Shown in pieces: positions 25,325 to 37,136 of a stretch of 64,000 nt of DNA. The notes beneath the pieces were generated by a model. It saw only the letters and a list, made by a program, of their open reading frames with translations. It was not told the origin of the DNA and did not search any database. A program made the translations under genes and the position numbers. Source of the DNA: Lycorma delicatula (lineage: Eukaryota > Arthropoda > Insecta > Hemiptera > Fulgoridae); NCBI RefSeq assembly GCF_047948215.1, contig NC_134461.1:84716103-84780102 (forward strand), given 5' to 3'. Within the stretch, counting starts at the first letter, position 1. Every line of letters starts with the position of its first letter.

Positions 25325-25397
25325 ATTTGCCCTCGTGTTCTACAGAGAACACAAGGGCAAATTCTGAATCAGAGGTTTGAATAGTCAAACCTCTGAT
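25325..25397. repeat. Two adjacent hairpins with 4-base loops
   Basis: Stem one: arms 25325-25341 and 25346-25362, 17 pairs with a single mismatch, loop ACAG. Stem two: perfect 13-bp arms 25368-25380 and 25385-25397, loop ATAG. Only five bases separate them. Confidence 0.92.
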
Positions 25398-25473
25398 GCA
25401 GAAAAAGGGAGCATATACTGCCCCACACACAGTGTCTGAAACCGTACTAATCTGAGCGCGCGTGTGATTAACA

Positions 25474-26614
25474 CCACCATTTCATTATGCATTTTCATTG
25501 GATGTGTTAAATTTTTAATGATTTTTTAAAATATTTTTGCCTGTTACACAATAAGAGTAAGGTTTGAAAAATACTGTGTTTGGTGAATGAGAAATCACTA
25601 ATATAATGCCGTACTGTAATGCTAAAGGTGGCTTTATACAAGACGTAAGTTACACATGGAAATATCTTAGGATTCTCAAAAGTTTCATGCATCCTGTGTT
25701 AAGGTATTAGGAAAAGTGAGGAGTAAATTGGGTTTCGACAGTCATCTTCATTGAATTGAATAAACTACAGCAAATTAAGTATATTAAAATTCAGGCACTA
25801 TTAAGTCCTGCAAAATAAACATTTGTTCATCAGGAAGACTTTTTGTAAAATGTTTCATTCATCATTACTTTCAGAGATAACAACTCATATTAGAGTTGTT
25901 ATGTTGTTTATGAAATATGACTGAGTCATATTTCAAAAAGAAATTTTGATATGCTTATACAACAAGGAAACAAATACAAGGAAATATCCTTCTACAAGGA
26001 AACAATAAAAATGATAATCGACAGGCTTATTTATTGCAAAAATCATTCAAATTCATAAAATGTTTTGGCATGAAAATTAATAAACATTAATAGTATTGTT
26101 AAAAGTTTAAATTAAAGCCAATTATACAGTATCTTATATTAGAAACTAACAAAAAGTAAACCATTAAAATCATACATAAAAATTTAGTATATGTAAAAAT
26201 TAATACAAAAAAAAAATTAATACACGAAAAAACTTTTTTTATACTAATGCCCTACTGAATAATCAAAAACTTAGAATCAAATCTCTAAAAGGTATACAGT
26301 AAATAATTATAACTCGCATTTATATGAAATTTACTTGCAGCATACTATTTTTATAGCAGAACTCACAATCTCTTGCTTTTTTGAAAGCTTTAAAAAAAAA
26401 TATTACATTTAAAATTGTACTACTATTAAAGGTGACACAAGAACAAACAGGGAAACCTTGAATGAAGTGTATAATTTCTGTCATTCTAGCAAGTTAGACT
26501 TTAGTACCACACTACTGAATCACATTTTTTCTTCCAGATACAAATATTTCTGAAACCTAGCAAAAATTGGGAAGTAGAAAGAAAAACAGTGATAAATAAA
26601 GTTATCGATAACAT
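25474..26614. other. Sequence downstream of COA8
   Basis: AT-rich and without a gene; contains the hairpin pair at 25877-25935. It lies past the COA8 polyadenylation signal. Confidence 0.5.
25877..25935. repeat. Two adjacent perfect hairpins
   Basis: Stem one: 10-bp arms 25877-25886 and 25893-25902. Stem two: 12-bp arms 25911-25922 and 25924-25935 around a single central base. Confidence 0.9.
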
Positions 26615-26620
26615 TTTATT
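26615..26620 (-). promoter_or_regulatory. COA8: COA8 polyadenylation signal
   Basis: AATAAA on the minus strand, 78 bases beyond the COA8 stop codon: a normal position for a short 3' UTR. Confidence 0.7.
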
Positions 26621-26697
26621 TAAAAAAAATAAATACAATTTAAATTAATTAAAACAATTTACTATTTTCTAAAACAATATAACAACTATTACATTTA

Positions 26698-26934
26698 TCA
26701 ATCATTGTTATTTCTGTAAGTTAATCGTTTTAAGCGATTAACTTTTACACGTAAACCTAATAATATAAGTGTCGCATTCTTTTTATACCATTCATAATTG
26801 TAAACAAGATGAGTTTTCCAATTGTTATCTAAAAATCTTTTATAGAACACAGATAATTTATCAGCAGATATTGGTTCCTTAATACCATCAACTGTAGTTT
26901 CTTTCTCATGTAAAGCTATGAATTCTTTACGTTC
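26698..26934 (-). CDS. COA8: COA8 exon 3 (C-terminal coding exon)
   Basis: The acceptor is CCCCAG just above 26934. The exon opens in phase 0 with ERKEFIALHEKE and ends NNND-stop (26698-26700). It carries the conserved FYKRFL and EWYKKN motifs. The segment KVNRLKRL is encoded by a short inverted repeat (GTTAATCG...CGATTAAC). Confidence 0.94.
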   Translation of the reverse strand, partial: ERKEFIALHEKETTVDGIKEPISADKLSVFYKRFLDNNWKTHLVYNYEWYKKNATLILLGLRVKVNRLKRLTYRNNND

Positions 26935-29900
26935 CTGGGGAAAAACAAGAAAGTACTATTAATTTTTATTTTTACACAGAAACATTTTTCATGGAAAAGA
27001 AAAAAAAAATATTTAAAATTATACTTCTTATCCACAAGAAAACTAGATTAATTAAAACAAAAAATGTGTTTCTATAAAGTTTCTAATGGTATCTGAAATG
27101 TTTTCATGGGTTTACCAAGATCAAAGGCATTATTTGAAAGTAAAATATAAAAGAGAATGGTGTTTCTCTTTAGCTAGATAAAAGTCAAAATTTATCAATT
27201 TTAATTCATTTTCTGGTACAGCCAGGTAAAAGGTTTTTACATTTAACCTACCTTATTAAAGAGAAACAATAATCTCCTTTATAATTTTTAACTTCTGATA
27301 TGCATTTGAATCTATGCTTCTGATGATAGATCCTGAAAAACATGTTAAGGAACTGTTAGTATTTAATATCAGCAACTTCAATACTTTAGCTATAATATTT
27401 TTTTTAATGCATGTTATTTTCTTATTTAAAGAATACCAACTGATTGGTATTCATGTTTTCACTGGTGCATTACAACACCCATATCTTGCACGCTTTTGCC
27501 TCAATTTTATATTTAAAAGGTGTGATACCAGTCATCCAGGTCTGGTAAAAATCTAATCCTTCTAACATCAGAATCTAATTTTTAGAATTACTCAGTGACA
27601 TAAAAATATAAATAAGCAGGATAGATGAAAAATACACCTACTGCACAGAACAGAAAGAATAGGATCAAGGAAAGAATAGGACATCCACTGAAAATGCTTG
27701 TACAGAACATACCGGTGGTACCACAGCCAATGTGTTATAAAGGTATTTATTGTTAACTTTATTTTAATTAATCTAGAGCAACACAACCAGTAATAAAATG
27801 TTAAGCCAAATGTTAAATCCAATGACTTTGGCCTCTAATGTAAGTTATTTAATCGTTATACTGTACAGCAGATATCTCAAACTTAGAATTGGAGTAGAGT
27901 AACCCTACTGGAAAATGAGATAAATTTTAGGATAAAGGTTACTGGTCCTGCTAATATTCTACCTTAAAAAACTTCCCTCATAAAATAAATGCTCATCTTT
28001 TTTAAATTTAATTCTTTTGTTATAACTTTTTAAAATATTCTTATTTTTAATATTCAACTTCATCCTATTCTTTCTGTTCTGTGCAGTAGGTGTATTTTTC
28101 ATCTATCCTGCTTATTCTTATTATTAATTAAATATTAATTATTATTCTTATTAGATAATAATTTAAAAAAAGCTGAATGTGGTTACAAAACTTCACAGGT
28201 TGTGTTTTAACCTTCTCACATAACACTTTTAAAATTGTAATAGTATGATCGACAATAATGTGAGAATTTTTTTTTACTGTTAATAAGTTTTGAGAAAGTT
28301 ACTATCAAATATCCTCCTTGTAGAAATAGTAAAAATCAATTCCACAAATACCAACCCATTCTTTTCTCCAACTTTCACAAAATAATGTTCATTTAAAGTA
28401 TTAAAATTAAAAAAGATTGTTTCTCCACTGGACCCAAAAGAGAGTGATTGCCCTATTTTTGGTTAAGAAATAGAAATAATTTAAAACAATTATTGGACTT
28501 TTTACAATAAATATAATTGCATTCTAGAATACTTAGAAAAGCACCTTAAACTAATAAAAAATGGTTAATCCTACAAATTTAATTATTCAATAAAATTTTT
28601 TGAATAACCACATCGTTAAGATTTCATAACAGATATTGATGTAATCTTTTAAGTGTAAGATGCAGTCTTATTTTTTCTAATACCCCCTACATAATGTTAC
28701 GGTGTATTTATCTACATTTTACAATATCTTCCATTTTATATCTCGGAATTTCAATATCTTGTTAAAATTTGCTAATTTTTATAAATGCTTACAGTTTTAA
28801 CAATTGTAGAATATTTCTTAATTATATTTTTATTCTGAAAAGAAAATAACAAATAAATGCATAAAAAAAATTGAGGGTCACAAGAATAACAATTATTTTA
28901 ACATTACCACTGGGTTAGAAAATTTTAAACTTTATCCAAATGCTTAGAAAGTTTTACAATATTATTGCCAGGTTTTTAAACAAATTACATTAATAAATGA
29001 ATGGAAAAGTGAAAAATGTGACTTTTCATAACAAGAGATTTTTTTCAGCATAAATATAAATTAAATTAAAAAAATAATAATAATAAAATAAATTATTTAA
29101 AACAATTTTAATTGTTTTAACAATAGCAATTTTTATTTATTTTTAAATTATTTTTTTTTTATTTTAAAATAAATTAATTAAATAAGTTAAATTAAGAAGA
29201 GTGACATCTGGGAATGAATAAAGCAAATCTTTTCTTGGGGCAGGTGATTCAAAATATAAAATGAATAAATTATACTCCTCAACTGTAATACTATTAATTA
29301 CGGAAAAATAATAATACAAATTTAAAACAATAAAAAATACATTAAAGCAGAATCAGTCTCAAACTTAACCAATTGTTTACTTTGATGAGCAATAGTTGAG
29401 TAAATTCACACAGCCCTGTGCTGAAGGAATTCTTGCTTGCCACTGCAATGCGTGCATCTACTAAGTCAAATTCAAATATCAATGCATTATTGTAATTTAA
29501 GATAATTCCAAATATTATCACTAGCTAGCAGATGAAGATGCAAATAAAATATTCTATCAGAATTCTTCATGTTCTGTAATCATACTGATTTAATGTTGTG
29601 CAAAATTTGACAACTACTAAACTCTTTAAACATTATAGTAATATGTTTTGATCATTAATACATTTGAAGATTTAAGAAATTCAATTTAAAAAATATTTCA
29701 TATGATTAGCTACTTTGTTTCATTACAGCATATGTTAGTTAAATCATTGGTAGTACAAGACACATTTTCTTACTGTTTGCTTAGTAGTGCTTTGTGTATT
29801 TTTCAATGTGTTACTTTACTGTTAATTTTACAAACTTTAACCTTTCAATTACGAATTGATTACTATTAGAAAATAAATTGACTAAACCTTTATTATTACA

Positions 29901-32389
29901 GCCGGTGAAAAAAAAAAAAATATTTTACGTAATTTCTTCAGAAGAGGATGATATGAATAAATCAACTGGTTCAAATTATTTCATGAATTAGGTATTCAGT
30001 TACTGGCTAAATAAGACTGCACCAAATACCCTGTTAACAATGACTTCATCATTCAACCTGCTCAATCAATTATTAAATAACACATATATGTTTAATAAAT
30101 GTCTACTCAATACTCAAAGTAGTTTTGTTTTTCTGTTACAACAATGTACAAACATTGTTTAAAAATAAAATAATATTTAAATTATAAAAAACAATTTTAT
30201 TCTGAAAAATTAATAAATAAATAAAACAGGTGTGTACCTTAACAAAATTTGTATTATGTTTTGTCCAAAATTCTTGATTCCATTTCTGAACTTCCTCTCT
30301 TTTTAACCTAAATTGTCTTTCAATTTCATTTTCGTTATCCGGTACATGAAACTTTATAGTTCTTAAATTTGATACTGGATTAGGCTGTCCAATTAAATCA
30401 TACTTCATCTTATCTTTACTTTTATTTGAGGATGAAGATTTCCTAGCTATAACCTATAATAAAATGAAAAATGTCACTTGTTAAAAACCTAATTGATATT
30501 AGTATTAAATGCACACTCAGCATATAAGATGAATGTATGTAAGTAAAGGTTACCTTACACAAAACAGATAATTTCTGTACAGAAACATTAGGTGACTCAG
30601 TTATGTATTCTATTCAAATGACAAAAAACCAAGATAATTCAATTTTATTTTATTTGTATTTTATAGTAATAGTGTAACTGAAGTATAACATAATCTGAAC
30701 TTTTTAAAATGCCATAATCATAAATGAATATTTGTTTTTTTCTATAAACTGAAAAAAAGTATGTAGTAAATTCAAACAGTGTGTTTATTATAGTCACAAA
30801 ATACAGATGTAAATAAAACAACTGCATTTCATTGATCTCACAACTTTTGATTCAGCAATTTATTTTTTATTATTATACATTCAAGATTTCTTTAAAAGGA
30901 CTGTTTTGAAAGTTCTTGGGCAGGCAAAGAAAACAAGATTTTTCAGAAATTTATTATATTTTTAACATAGCAACCTTGCAATTCAATACATTTCAATCAA
31001 CTACTCTAACTTTTTAATGCCTAGAGTATAATGGATTCTGTCCAACTCGCAAAATAAGCAGTTCTAAGCTTTAATCTAAACATTTCAAGTGAATCTTTGT
31101 CAATTTCTTCAAGTTTGGGAAGAGAAAGTAAACAGTATGAATCAAATCCTGCACATGTGTTATTACTTCAAAGCATAGGTCATGGAGTTTTGTAGCAACA
31201 ATCCGAGAAGTATGTGCACATGCATTATTGTGAAAGAGAACTTACTTTTTGGCTAGATGTGGATATCTGGCCAGAACAGCATCCTCCACGGTTCAGTAGC
31301 TAAGCGTAATACTCTCCAGAGATGATCCTGTCTTTTTCTTGGTAGTCTTTAAGTACCAGACTACAAGAATAAAAAATACTGTAGCCATGACTTTCAGCAG
31401 ATGCAACATTTGGCGCATTTTCATCTTCACCTACCCACTGTTTGGTCTTTGATGTTTAATGTGTAGATCCACATTTTATCTACAGTTATACAATGTTGAA
31501 CAAACTCAGTGAAACCACAAATAAATAAGTCTAAATTCCCTTGAGAAAAGTTCAGTCAACTGTTAACAAACGTGGCATCCATTGGGCGGAAAAGTTTTTC
31601 ATACCCAAAATATAGTGTAAAATGTAGTGAATATGACCTATGAAGGTGTTTGCATTGTCAGCATGCAGATGTACCTTCAGTCAGTGATAATTTCATATGG
31701 CATTATATCTTTTTTTGTAATTTCATTGGTCGTAGCAGTTTTGGCTATTGAGCAATGCTAAAAAATTATATATAAGCAACGGTAAATGCTGATATAGACT
31801 AGTTTTATGACTGATCCTTTGATAAGGAAGGGAAGTACAAACACATGGGGCCTGATAAAGCAATATGTAGACAATGAAGTAATGAACAGTGTAATTTAAT
31901 TTTTAAGTTTTATTTGTAAACAAATATTAAATAAACTAACTAAAAACTGTTCATATTTAATTCTTTATACAGAAAGGGACTTTGTGGCCACAGTGGAAGT
32001 GGTAAGTATTTGTTTAGGGAATTCTGTTGCTAAAACAGGTACTAAAATGTTACAAATTTGATCAAGACATTAGTAACCATGGGCCAATGACTGTGTGTAC
32101 ATATAATGTATGTGAATCTTACTATTTACAAGTTAATAACATATCGACTGCTAATAAAATTAACTCGTAGGTGCTTATCGAGGATCGTTTAACATGGTAT
32201 GAAAACTATTGCAAACAAGCTTTTTAAGTTATATAGTTCATGCATTACAGGATAAAATTAAAAAATATTTAAACAATAACGTAAATGAAATGACTAAAAG
32301 AATTACATACTAACCAAATAATAGTTAACTGATTTTACGTGTTGTGTAATACGACATAATGAACAATTCTTAAGAATTCCTACTGCCAT
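26698..32389 (-). CDS. COA8: COA8, cytochrome c oxidase assembly factor 8 (three exons)
   Basis: COA8 (APOPT1 in vertebrates) is a small mitochondrial matrix protein that supports assembly and protection of respiratory complex IV. Coding exons, all on the minus strand, are 32315-32389, 30238-30453 and 26698-26934: 25+72+78 codons, 175 residues plus stop. This compares with about 200 in human. The family core is plain: DLIGQPNPVSNLRTIKFHVP, then NENEIERQF, then EVQKWNQEFWTKHN across exon 2. Exon 3 gives ERKEFI, then SADKLSVFYKRFL and YNYEWYKKN. Human COA8 has matching WIGPPDKYSNLRPVHFY, EWNQQFW, KEEFIH, FYKEFL and YNRDWYKRN (from memory). Exon 1 supplies a basic, Cys/Thr/Ser-rich leader like a mitochondrial targeting sequence. 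The exon junctions keep frame. All residues and sites are intact, so the gene looks functional. Confidence 0.94.
26935..30237 (-). other. COA8: COA8 intron 2
   Basis: About 3.3 kb, GT-AG, phase 0. It holds the perfect 55-bp inverted repeat (27611-27665 and 28062-28116) and a tiny SINE-tail-like fragment near 29928-29965 (CTTCAGAAGAGGATGATATG). No other exon was seen. Confidence 0.85.
27611..28116. repeat. Perfect 55-bp inverted repeat with 396-bp spacer
   Basis: Left arm 27611-27665 starts AATAAGCAGGATAGATG. The right arm 28062-28116 is its exact reverse complement over all 55 bases, and the match ends abruptly at both edges. No terminal-repeat or target-duplication features of a known transposon were seen. 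Confidence 0.95.
30238..30453 (-). CDS. COA8: COA8 exon 2 (core exon)
   Basis: 72 codons. The donor is AAG followed by GTACAC below 30238. The acceptor is TTATTATAG above 30453, giving VIARKSSSSNKSKDKMKYDL. A second AG six bases further on (GTTATAG) would start the exon in phase 1 and pairs with the alternative donor of exon 1. Both choices keep frame. Confidence 0.93.
30454..32314 (-). other. COA8: COA8 intron 1
   Basis: About 1.9 kb. Most of its middle is the decayed mariner at 30897-31800. No extra exon recognised. Confidence 0.8.
30897..31800 (-). pseudogene. Heavily decayed mariner-like transposase in COA8 intron 1
   Basis: On the minus strand the order of mariner blocks survives through many stops and frameshifts. 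MSAKWMPRLLTVD comes near 31590. A degraded first catalytic region (VDKMWIYTLNIKDQTVG) follows near 31480, then YQEKDRIISGEYYA near 31320. A degraded second block (HNNACAHTSRIVATKLH) lies near 31230. These match the layout of mariners related to the human SETMAR type (from memory). No clear terminal repeats remain and both ends are approximate. It is older than the other mariner copies here. Confidence 0.65.
32315..32389 (-). CDS. COA8: COA8 exon 1 (start codon and targeting leader)
   Basis: ATG at 32387-32389, then AVGILKNCSLCRITQHVKSV. There are no acidic residues and several basic ones, as expected for a mitochondrial leader. The donor GTTAGT follows TTG (exon end 32315). An overlapping donor GTATGT four bases downstream matches the alternative acceptor of exon 2. 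The start is the only ATG giving a phase-compatible leader; it rests on inference, since leaders are not conserved. Confidence 0.75.
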
Positions 32390-33263
32390 GTCAAACGGCT
32401 AAAAAACCACTCTAAACTTAAATGAATAAGTGACAAAAATAATCTCAAAAAATAAAATAAACAGTAACATTGTAACGGTATCGCAAAGTTCGTTCTTTAA
32501 CCCACTGCATGATAACCTCCTAAGCTATTTTCACACGCGAAAGGCCTTTTGAAGCTCCATTCCATCAGCTGTTGTTACTGCTGCTTTCCGAGTTGCTGTA
32601 AAGAAGTGCGAAATTGGCGCTATGTTTAAACATAAAGATAAAATATATTTTATACCTGTCAATTCTAGAAAAAAGTGGTTTAATTACCGAACGACTACAG
32701 ATATTAATTAGACATACAGTATTCTGCATTATATGTAATAGGCGTGACTTATTAGGAAAATCGCCATTCAATTGAAAAAAAATTAATATTTATTATTTTA
32801 AATAATAAAAATTTCTGTCCTCTATCTCAATTGAAACTTAATGTAATCCTTATTATAGATATCGAGTAATTACGCTTGAATCCTTTAACATATACCTAAT
32901 TATAAATTACATTTTACATAATCTAGTTTATAAATATTGAACAGAGTGTTAAGTAAAATTCATCATTTATTACAATACAGTTTGGAATTTATTTTTAATC
33001 TACTTGTAATTTATTTACTGTATGATGCTGCCAATGACTTATTTTATAATCATTGATACTGAAACAAAATCACAACTTAGAATCAATTCTATGTATTGTA
33101 TAATTAAATATTAATGCAAAAAGTGGAAAATCAACAAGCTGGCATAAAAATAGGTGAATGTCTTATTTAAAGGATGTAATTGCTTACAGGCACAATTAAA
33201 AAATATAAATATTCCTTGTATGTGACTTTTTTTTTCTTGTTGCAAGTGGAAGAATCCTGGTTC
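32390..33263. promoter_or_regulatory. Region upstream of COA8, probable promoter
   Basis: 32470-32780 has more CpG (GTAACGGTATCGC, CACACGCGAAAGGCC, TTCCGAGTTG) than the AT-rich flanks, fitting a promoter just above the COA8 start. No TATA box or initiator was fixed. The rest, to 33263, is plain AT-rich DNA. Confidence 0.4.
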
Positions 33264-33289
33264 ATATATATATATATATATATATATAT
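33264..33289. repeat. (AT)n microsatellite flanking the LTR
   Basis: Alternating AT run that ends exactly where the LTR begins; a similar run follows the LTR at 34340. Confidence 0.9.
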
Positions 33290-34339
33290 TGTAACAAGAC
33301 TGCTATTATGGGCCTGAATAACAGATTCTTATCAGTCAATTATTATAAAAGCAATAGAAAATGTAATTAATTGAAGAATCCAGAAAGGAACAAGAAGAAC
33401 CCTTTTTGAAAAGAATAGGTCCGTTTTACAATTGTCCTTTGTTATACTACCCCTTAACACACAATGAACACCTGTTGTACAGTCAGAAGAGACCAGGCTT
33501 GGAATTTATGGGAACAAAGTCTTGGTTGACTCTTCTCACACTTCGACTTGGTTCCGATCCTACAGGTAAAGAGGCTAACAGTATAAATAGCCCAGTAAGA
33601 CCAGCTAAAAGTTCAGTTCGTCGGAAATCCATGAACCAGTCTGCGAGGTATTATGACGTTGGTCCTGCAAGGAGAAGCTGTGAGTTGTGCGAGTTCAGGG
33701 AACCAGTCTGTGAGACGTATGATGAGAGTATCCAGTTCGATATGATTAAGGTAATGCCACGAGTAATTCAGTAACCAAGAAAGTACTATCAGTGAGTTAC
33801 AGTAAAACTATAAGTGTATATCTTAAATAAATAATGCAATAGACTTCATTCATAAAATGTTAAGATAGACAACAAAAGGGATTTGCAAGTGAATTTTATA
33901 AGATTGTTTGTTAATGTTAAGACTAGTGGTTAAGAAGAGTTAAAACTAGCGGTTTCTTTTGTTAATGGGTATGAATACTACTTTTCTATTTATATGTCTG
34001 GAATAAATTCCAAACATTTATTTATTTTAAACTTTCTCCTGTGTAACCTGTACTTATTTACTAATGACATTTATCACTATTTGATGTATAATACCTTGAT
34101 TGTTATTCTTTGTTGATTATGCTATGTATTTTTGTCTGCTTTTATGTAATGCTTACTTTTATGATTATGTTTTGTTTGATGTCATGTAATTATCATTTAC
34201 CACTATTATCCTGACTATTATTGTGGTTGTAATTATTATATTAATATTTATGTTCACTGACTTTTATTATTGTAACTTATTATTATTACTATCAATATCC
34301 TGATCGAGCACGCGAAACACACACCACACCCACGTTACA
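33290..34339 (+). mobile_element. Solo LTR, about 1050 bp
   Basis: Starts TGTAACAAGACTGC and ends CCACACCCACGTTACA, giving the TG...CA ends of an LTR with short inverted termini (TGTAACA and, less exactly, GTTACA). It is embedded in an AT dinucleotide tract, so a target duplication cannot be told apart. Related copies are at 51332-52126 and 22357-22525. No gag or pol sequence lies next to it. The 122-codon frame at 33406-33774 is inside the LTR and has no recognised domain. Confidence 0.75.
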
Positions 34340-34418
34340 ATATATATATATATATATATATCAATATCCTGATCAAGCTATGCGAAACACACACCACACC
34401 CACGTTACAATATATATA
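34292..34418 (+). repeat. Tandem duplication of the LTR 3' end
   Basis: The segment from TCAATATCCTGATC through ACCCACGTTACAA and TA repeats occurs twice, offset by 69 bases (34292 and 34361). A few substitutions separate the copies (CGAGCACGCG against CAAGCTATGCG). Confidence 0.88.
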
Positions 34419-34422
34419 TATG

Positions 34423-37136
34423 CACAATGGGGTGAAAGGGAGTTTGGTGTGTACAAACATAATTTATGAATGAATATTTGTCAGTACGTTTCCCTATGCT
34501 GCCTGCATGTGTTTTTTTAAACATAAAGAGGATATTTGATTATTAAACATCTTGAAAGGGAATTCTATGATCTTAGTTTAAACTTTGGCTAAGTTTCATA
34601 AGAGTTATTTGATGAAGATAAATCTTCTTTATGGAGATCTAGTGAAGCCAGGCAGGTGTATAGCAAGTGTTTAATAAAATTTCTTCATTGATGTTACAAA
34701 AAATACTGTTCTACTTCAGTCTGCTTACTGATACATTTTTTCCATTAAGAATAATTTATAACTGCAAAGCGAGAGGAATTGTATAAATAATTTTGTCATC
34801 ATTTCAATTCTAAATGAAGTAAATTAAAAAAGTAACAGCTGCATGGCAAACCTCTAATATCACACAAGATCTTATGTCAAATTGGAATTAGGTCATAGTC
34901 AGCCACTATAATTAGTTGCTTTTTTAAATAAAAAATTAATGTACAATTATAGAATATGTATTCACAAGCACAAAGTTTGTCAGTTTTTTGGAATGATGTA
35001 GGTAATAAAAAAACAGAACACACAGGTTCAAGATATATTTTAAGTTGTATATCATTTAATTGTAAAAGAAAAAAACATAATTCACTTAACATAACTATAT
35101 TATTTTTATTAATATCAGTTTTGTTTAACAAAGAATGAAAATTATAACAATAAATACAGTACAAATGTAATTATGTTATCACAGTTCTTTCTTTGAAATT
35201 AAATATAATTTTACTGCAAATCTTATTTTGTAATAAATCTTATTTTTTAATTGTTTTATTTTCTTTTTAATATTACTTGACAACTAAACATTGATCTTTT
35301 TAAATTCATTGTGACAGTAACCAAAATGTTAGCTGAACAACATAATAATTAAAATAAAATTTTGGGTCTGATCCACTGAAAAACTATGTCGCTTCAATCA
35401 AATGATCAGATCAGGCTAAAAGTACCTCCTACCCACCATATATATTAACCTATTAAATACTGTTATGACAAACAGTAATTTTTTTCAAAATCTGTTATAA
35501 TTAAATTTGCAAAATAACATTTTTAATTAAGTGAAAGAATTTGATTTGAAATGATAGAAAATTAATAATGATTTACTTTTTAATAGAAAATTGTTTTCCC
35601 AAAGGACCTTTTAGAACTAATTAAATACAGGTTAGACAACTGAATAAAAAATGTACTTCTTTATATATCTTCTTATTTGAATAATGTGCCAATAATTAGT
35701 TTCAAGCAGTCCTTGTTCTTCGAGAACAAGGTGAAAATTTGTTGAAATTGTTCTTTAAGAACAATTTCCAAGTAATTTGAAAGAGTCATATATATTTTTA
35801 ATAATTTTAAAATGCTATCATGTTTCATCATGCTGTTCAATGAATACTTAGTTTTAATCATTTAAGAGTACAATAAGTCAATTAATTCAATACAATAATA
35901 CAATAAGTCAATATTAATTCATTAAGTAATAATATAAAAGCAGTATAACAAACATAAATGGCAATTCACTAACTCCTACCACTTTCGTCACTGTACATGT
36001 TTTAAGATCATCAGTAATAATCATACTACCTTTATTAGTGTACATTTATGGAATAGCATGACAAAAAGTGATAAAGTTACAACAAATTGAAAATTTGTCA
36101 TTAATAATTTAATTATAGTAATGTGTTCTTATTGGCGATGACATTGCCTCAGTGCAAGTTCTTTTAAATTTTGTTTAGTTACACATTATTAATTTATAGT
36201 TTCAACAGTTACATGTTATCAAAATGAAAACTGCTGTAATAAAATTCTGAAAAAATATTTTAAATAATATAAAAAATAAATAGATAAAACAACATAATAA
36301 ATATTTTAACACTTTTTCCTTTTCTAAACATAATTATTTATATTTAAGTGTTAGTCAATACAGAAGATTACTCAACAAATTTCATTATCATTACAGGTTT
36401 GGTGTTTTTCATCATTCATTCAATAATTATTGCACAAAGAAAATGCTGCATTGGGAACAAACTGGAAAGGATATTCATAAATGATATAAAGCCTATGATT
36501 TCTTAGAAAATAATCATCAATATAAATATTATCACAAGGGATTTAAAGATAGAAAATACTAAACATTTTTTTCTCTTTCATCAGACATTAAATTTAATTT
36601 TCCATATACTTTTACTTTGTACTGATCTTATATACTATATCCTCAATTAGTTGTTTCTTAAACTGTAATTTTTATTTTTATTTACTTATTTATCTTCTAA
36701 CTTCTAGAATCAAACTCACAACCCTGGCAAACCAGATTTTTTTTTTACAAGATTCTATCACAAACTTCTTTCTTTCACAGTTCATATTAAAACTTCATTC
36801 AATATTCTATCAACTATCTAATTTTCAACATTTAATGGTAACACCGTATTTCCAAAGCTTCTATTCCTTGTTTTTCTTACTTCTCTGCAAATTTTACTAA
36901 ACATTCTGCATTCTACATTAATTATTTTTAATGAATAAATCTGTGTTTTGGATAAAAGCTTTTCTGCCTTGCACAAGTCTTTATCTGATATGTTCTTTTC
37001 TGTCCATCCTGTGTTTGAATTCCATTCAAGCTGCTAATTTTTATGCATAAAAATTCAACTCAAATACAAAAAAGAAATTAATTTTAAGTTGGTGTTAAGT
37101 CTGTTATCGCAAATATGAATACATAAAAAATAGATC
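34423..37136. other. AT-rich sequence without a gene
   Basis: No exon or classified repeat was seen apart from the hairpin pair at 35711-35768. Short frames at 34877-35164 are A/T-driven. Confidence 0.5.
35711..35768. repeat. Two hairpins sharing the same core
   Basis: Stem one: 9-bp arms 35711-35719 and 35723-35731. Stem two: 12-bp arms 35744-35755 and 35757-35768. Both contain TTGTTCT, three bases, AGAACAA. Confidence 0.9.

Noticed and set aside
32656..32729. Alternative COA8 first exon encoding MQNTVCLINICSRSV
   Set aside because: It looks like a mitochondrial leader and ends at a good donor, but the phase (two bases over) does not match exon 2. Splicing to the nearby acceptor around 32600 leads quickly to a stop. 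It may be 5' UTR.
33406..33774. 122-codon open frame
   Set aside because: It lies wholly inside the solo LTR, has no recognised domain, and the sister LTR copies do not keep it open.
35711..35768. Steroid-receptor-type response elements
   Set aside because: The half-sites are in the everted order (TGTTCT-NNN-AGAACA), opposite to the receptor palindrome; a hairpin origin explains them better.
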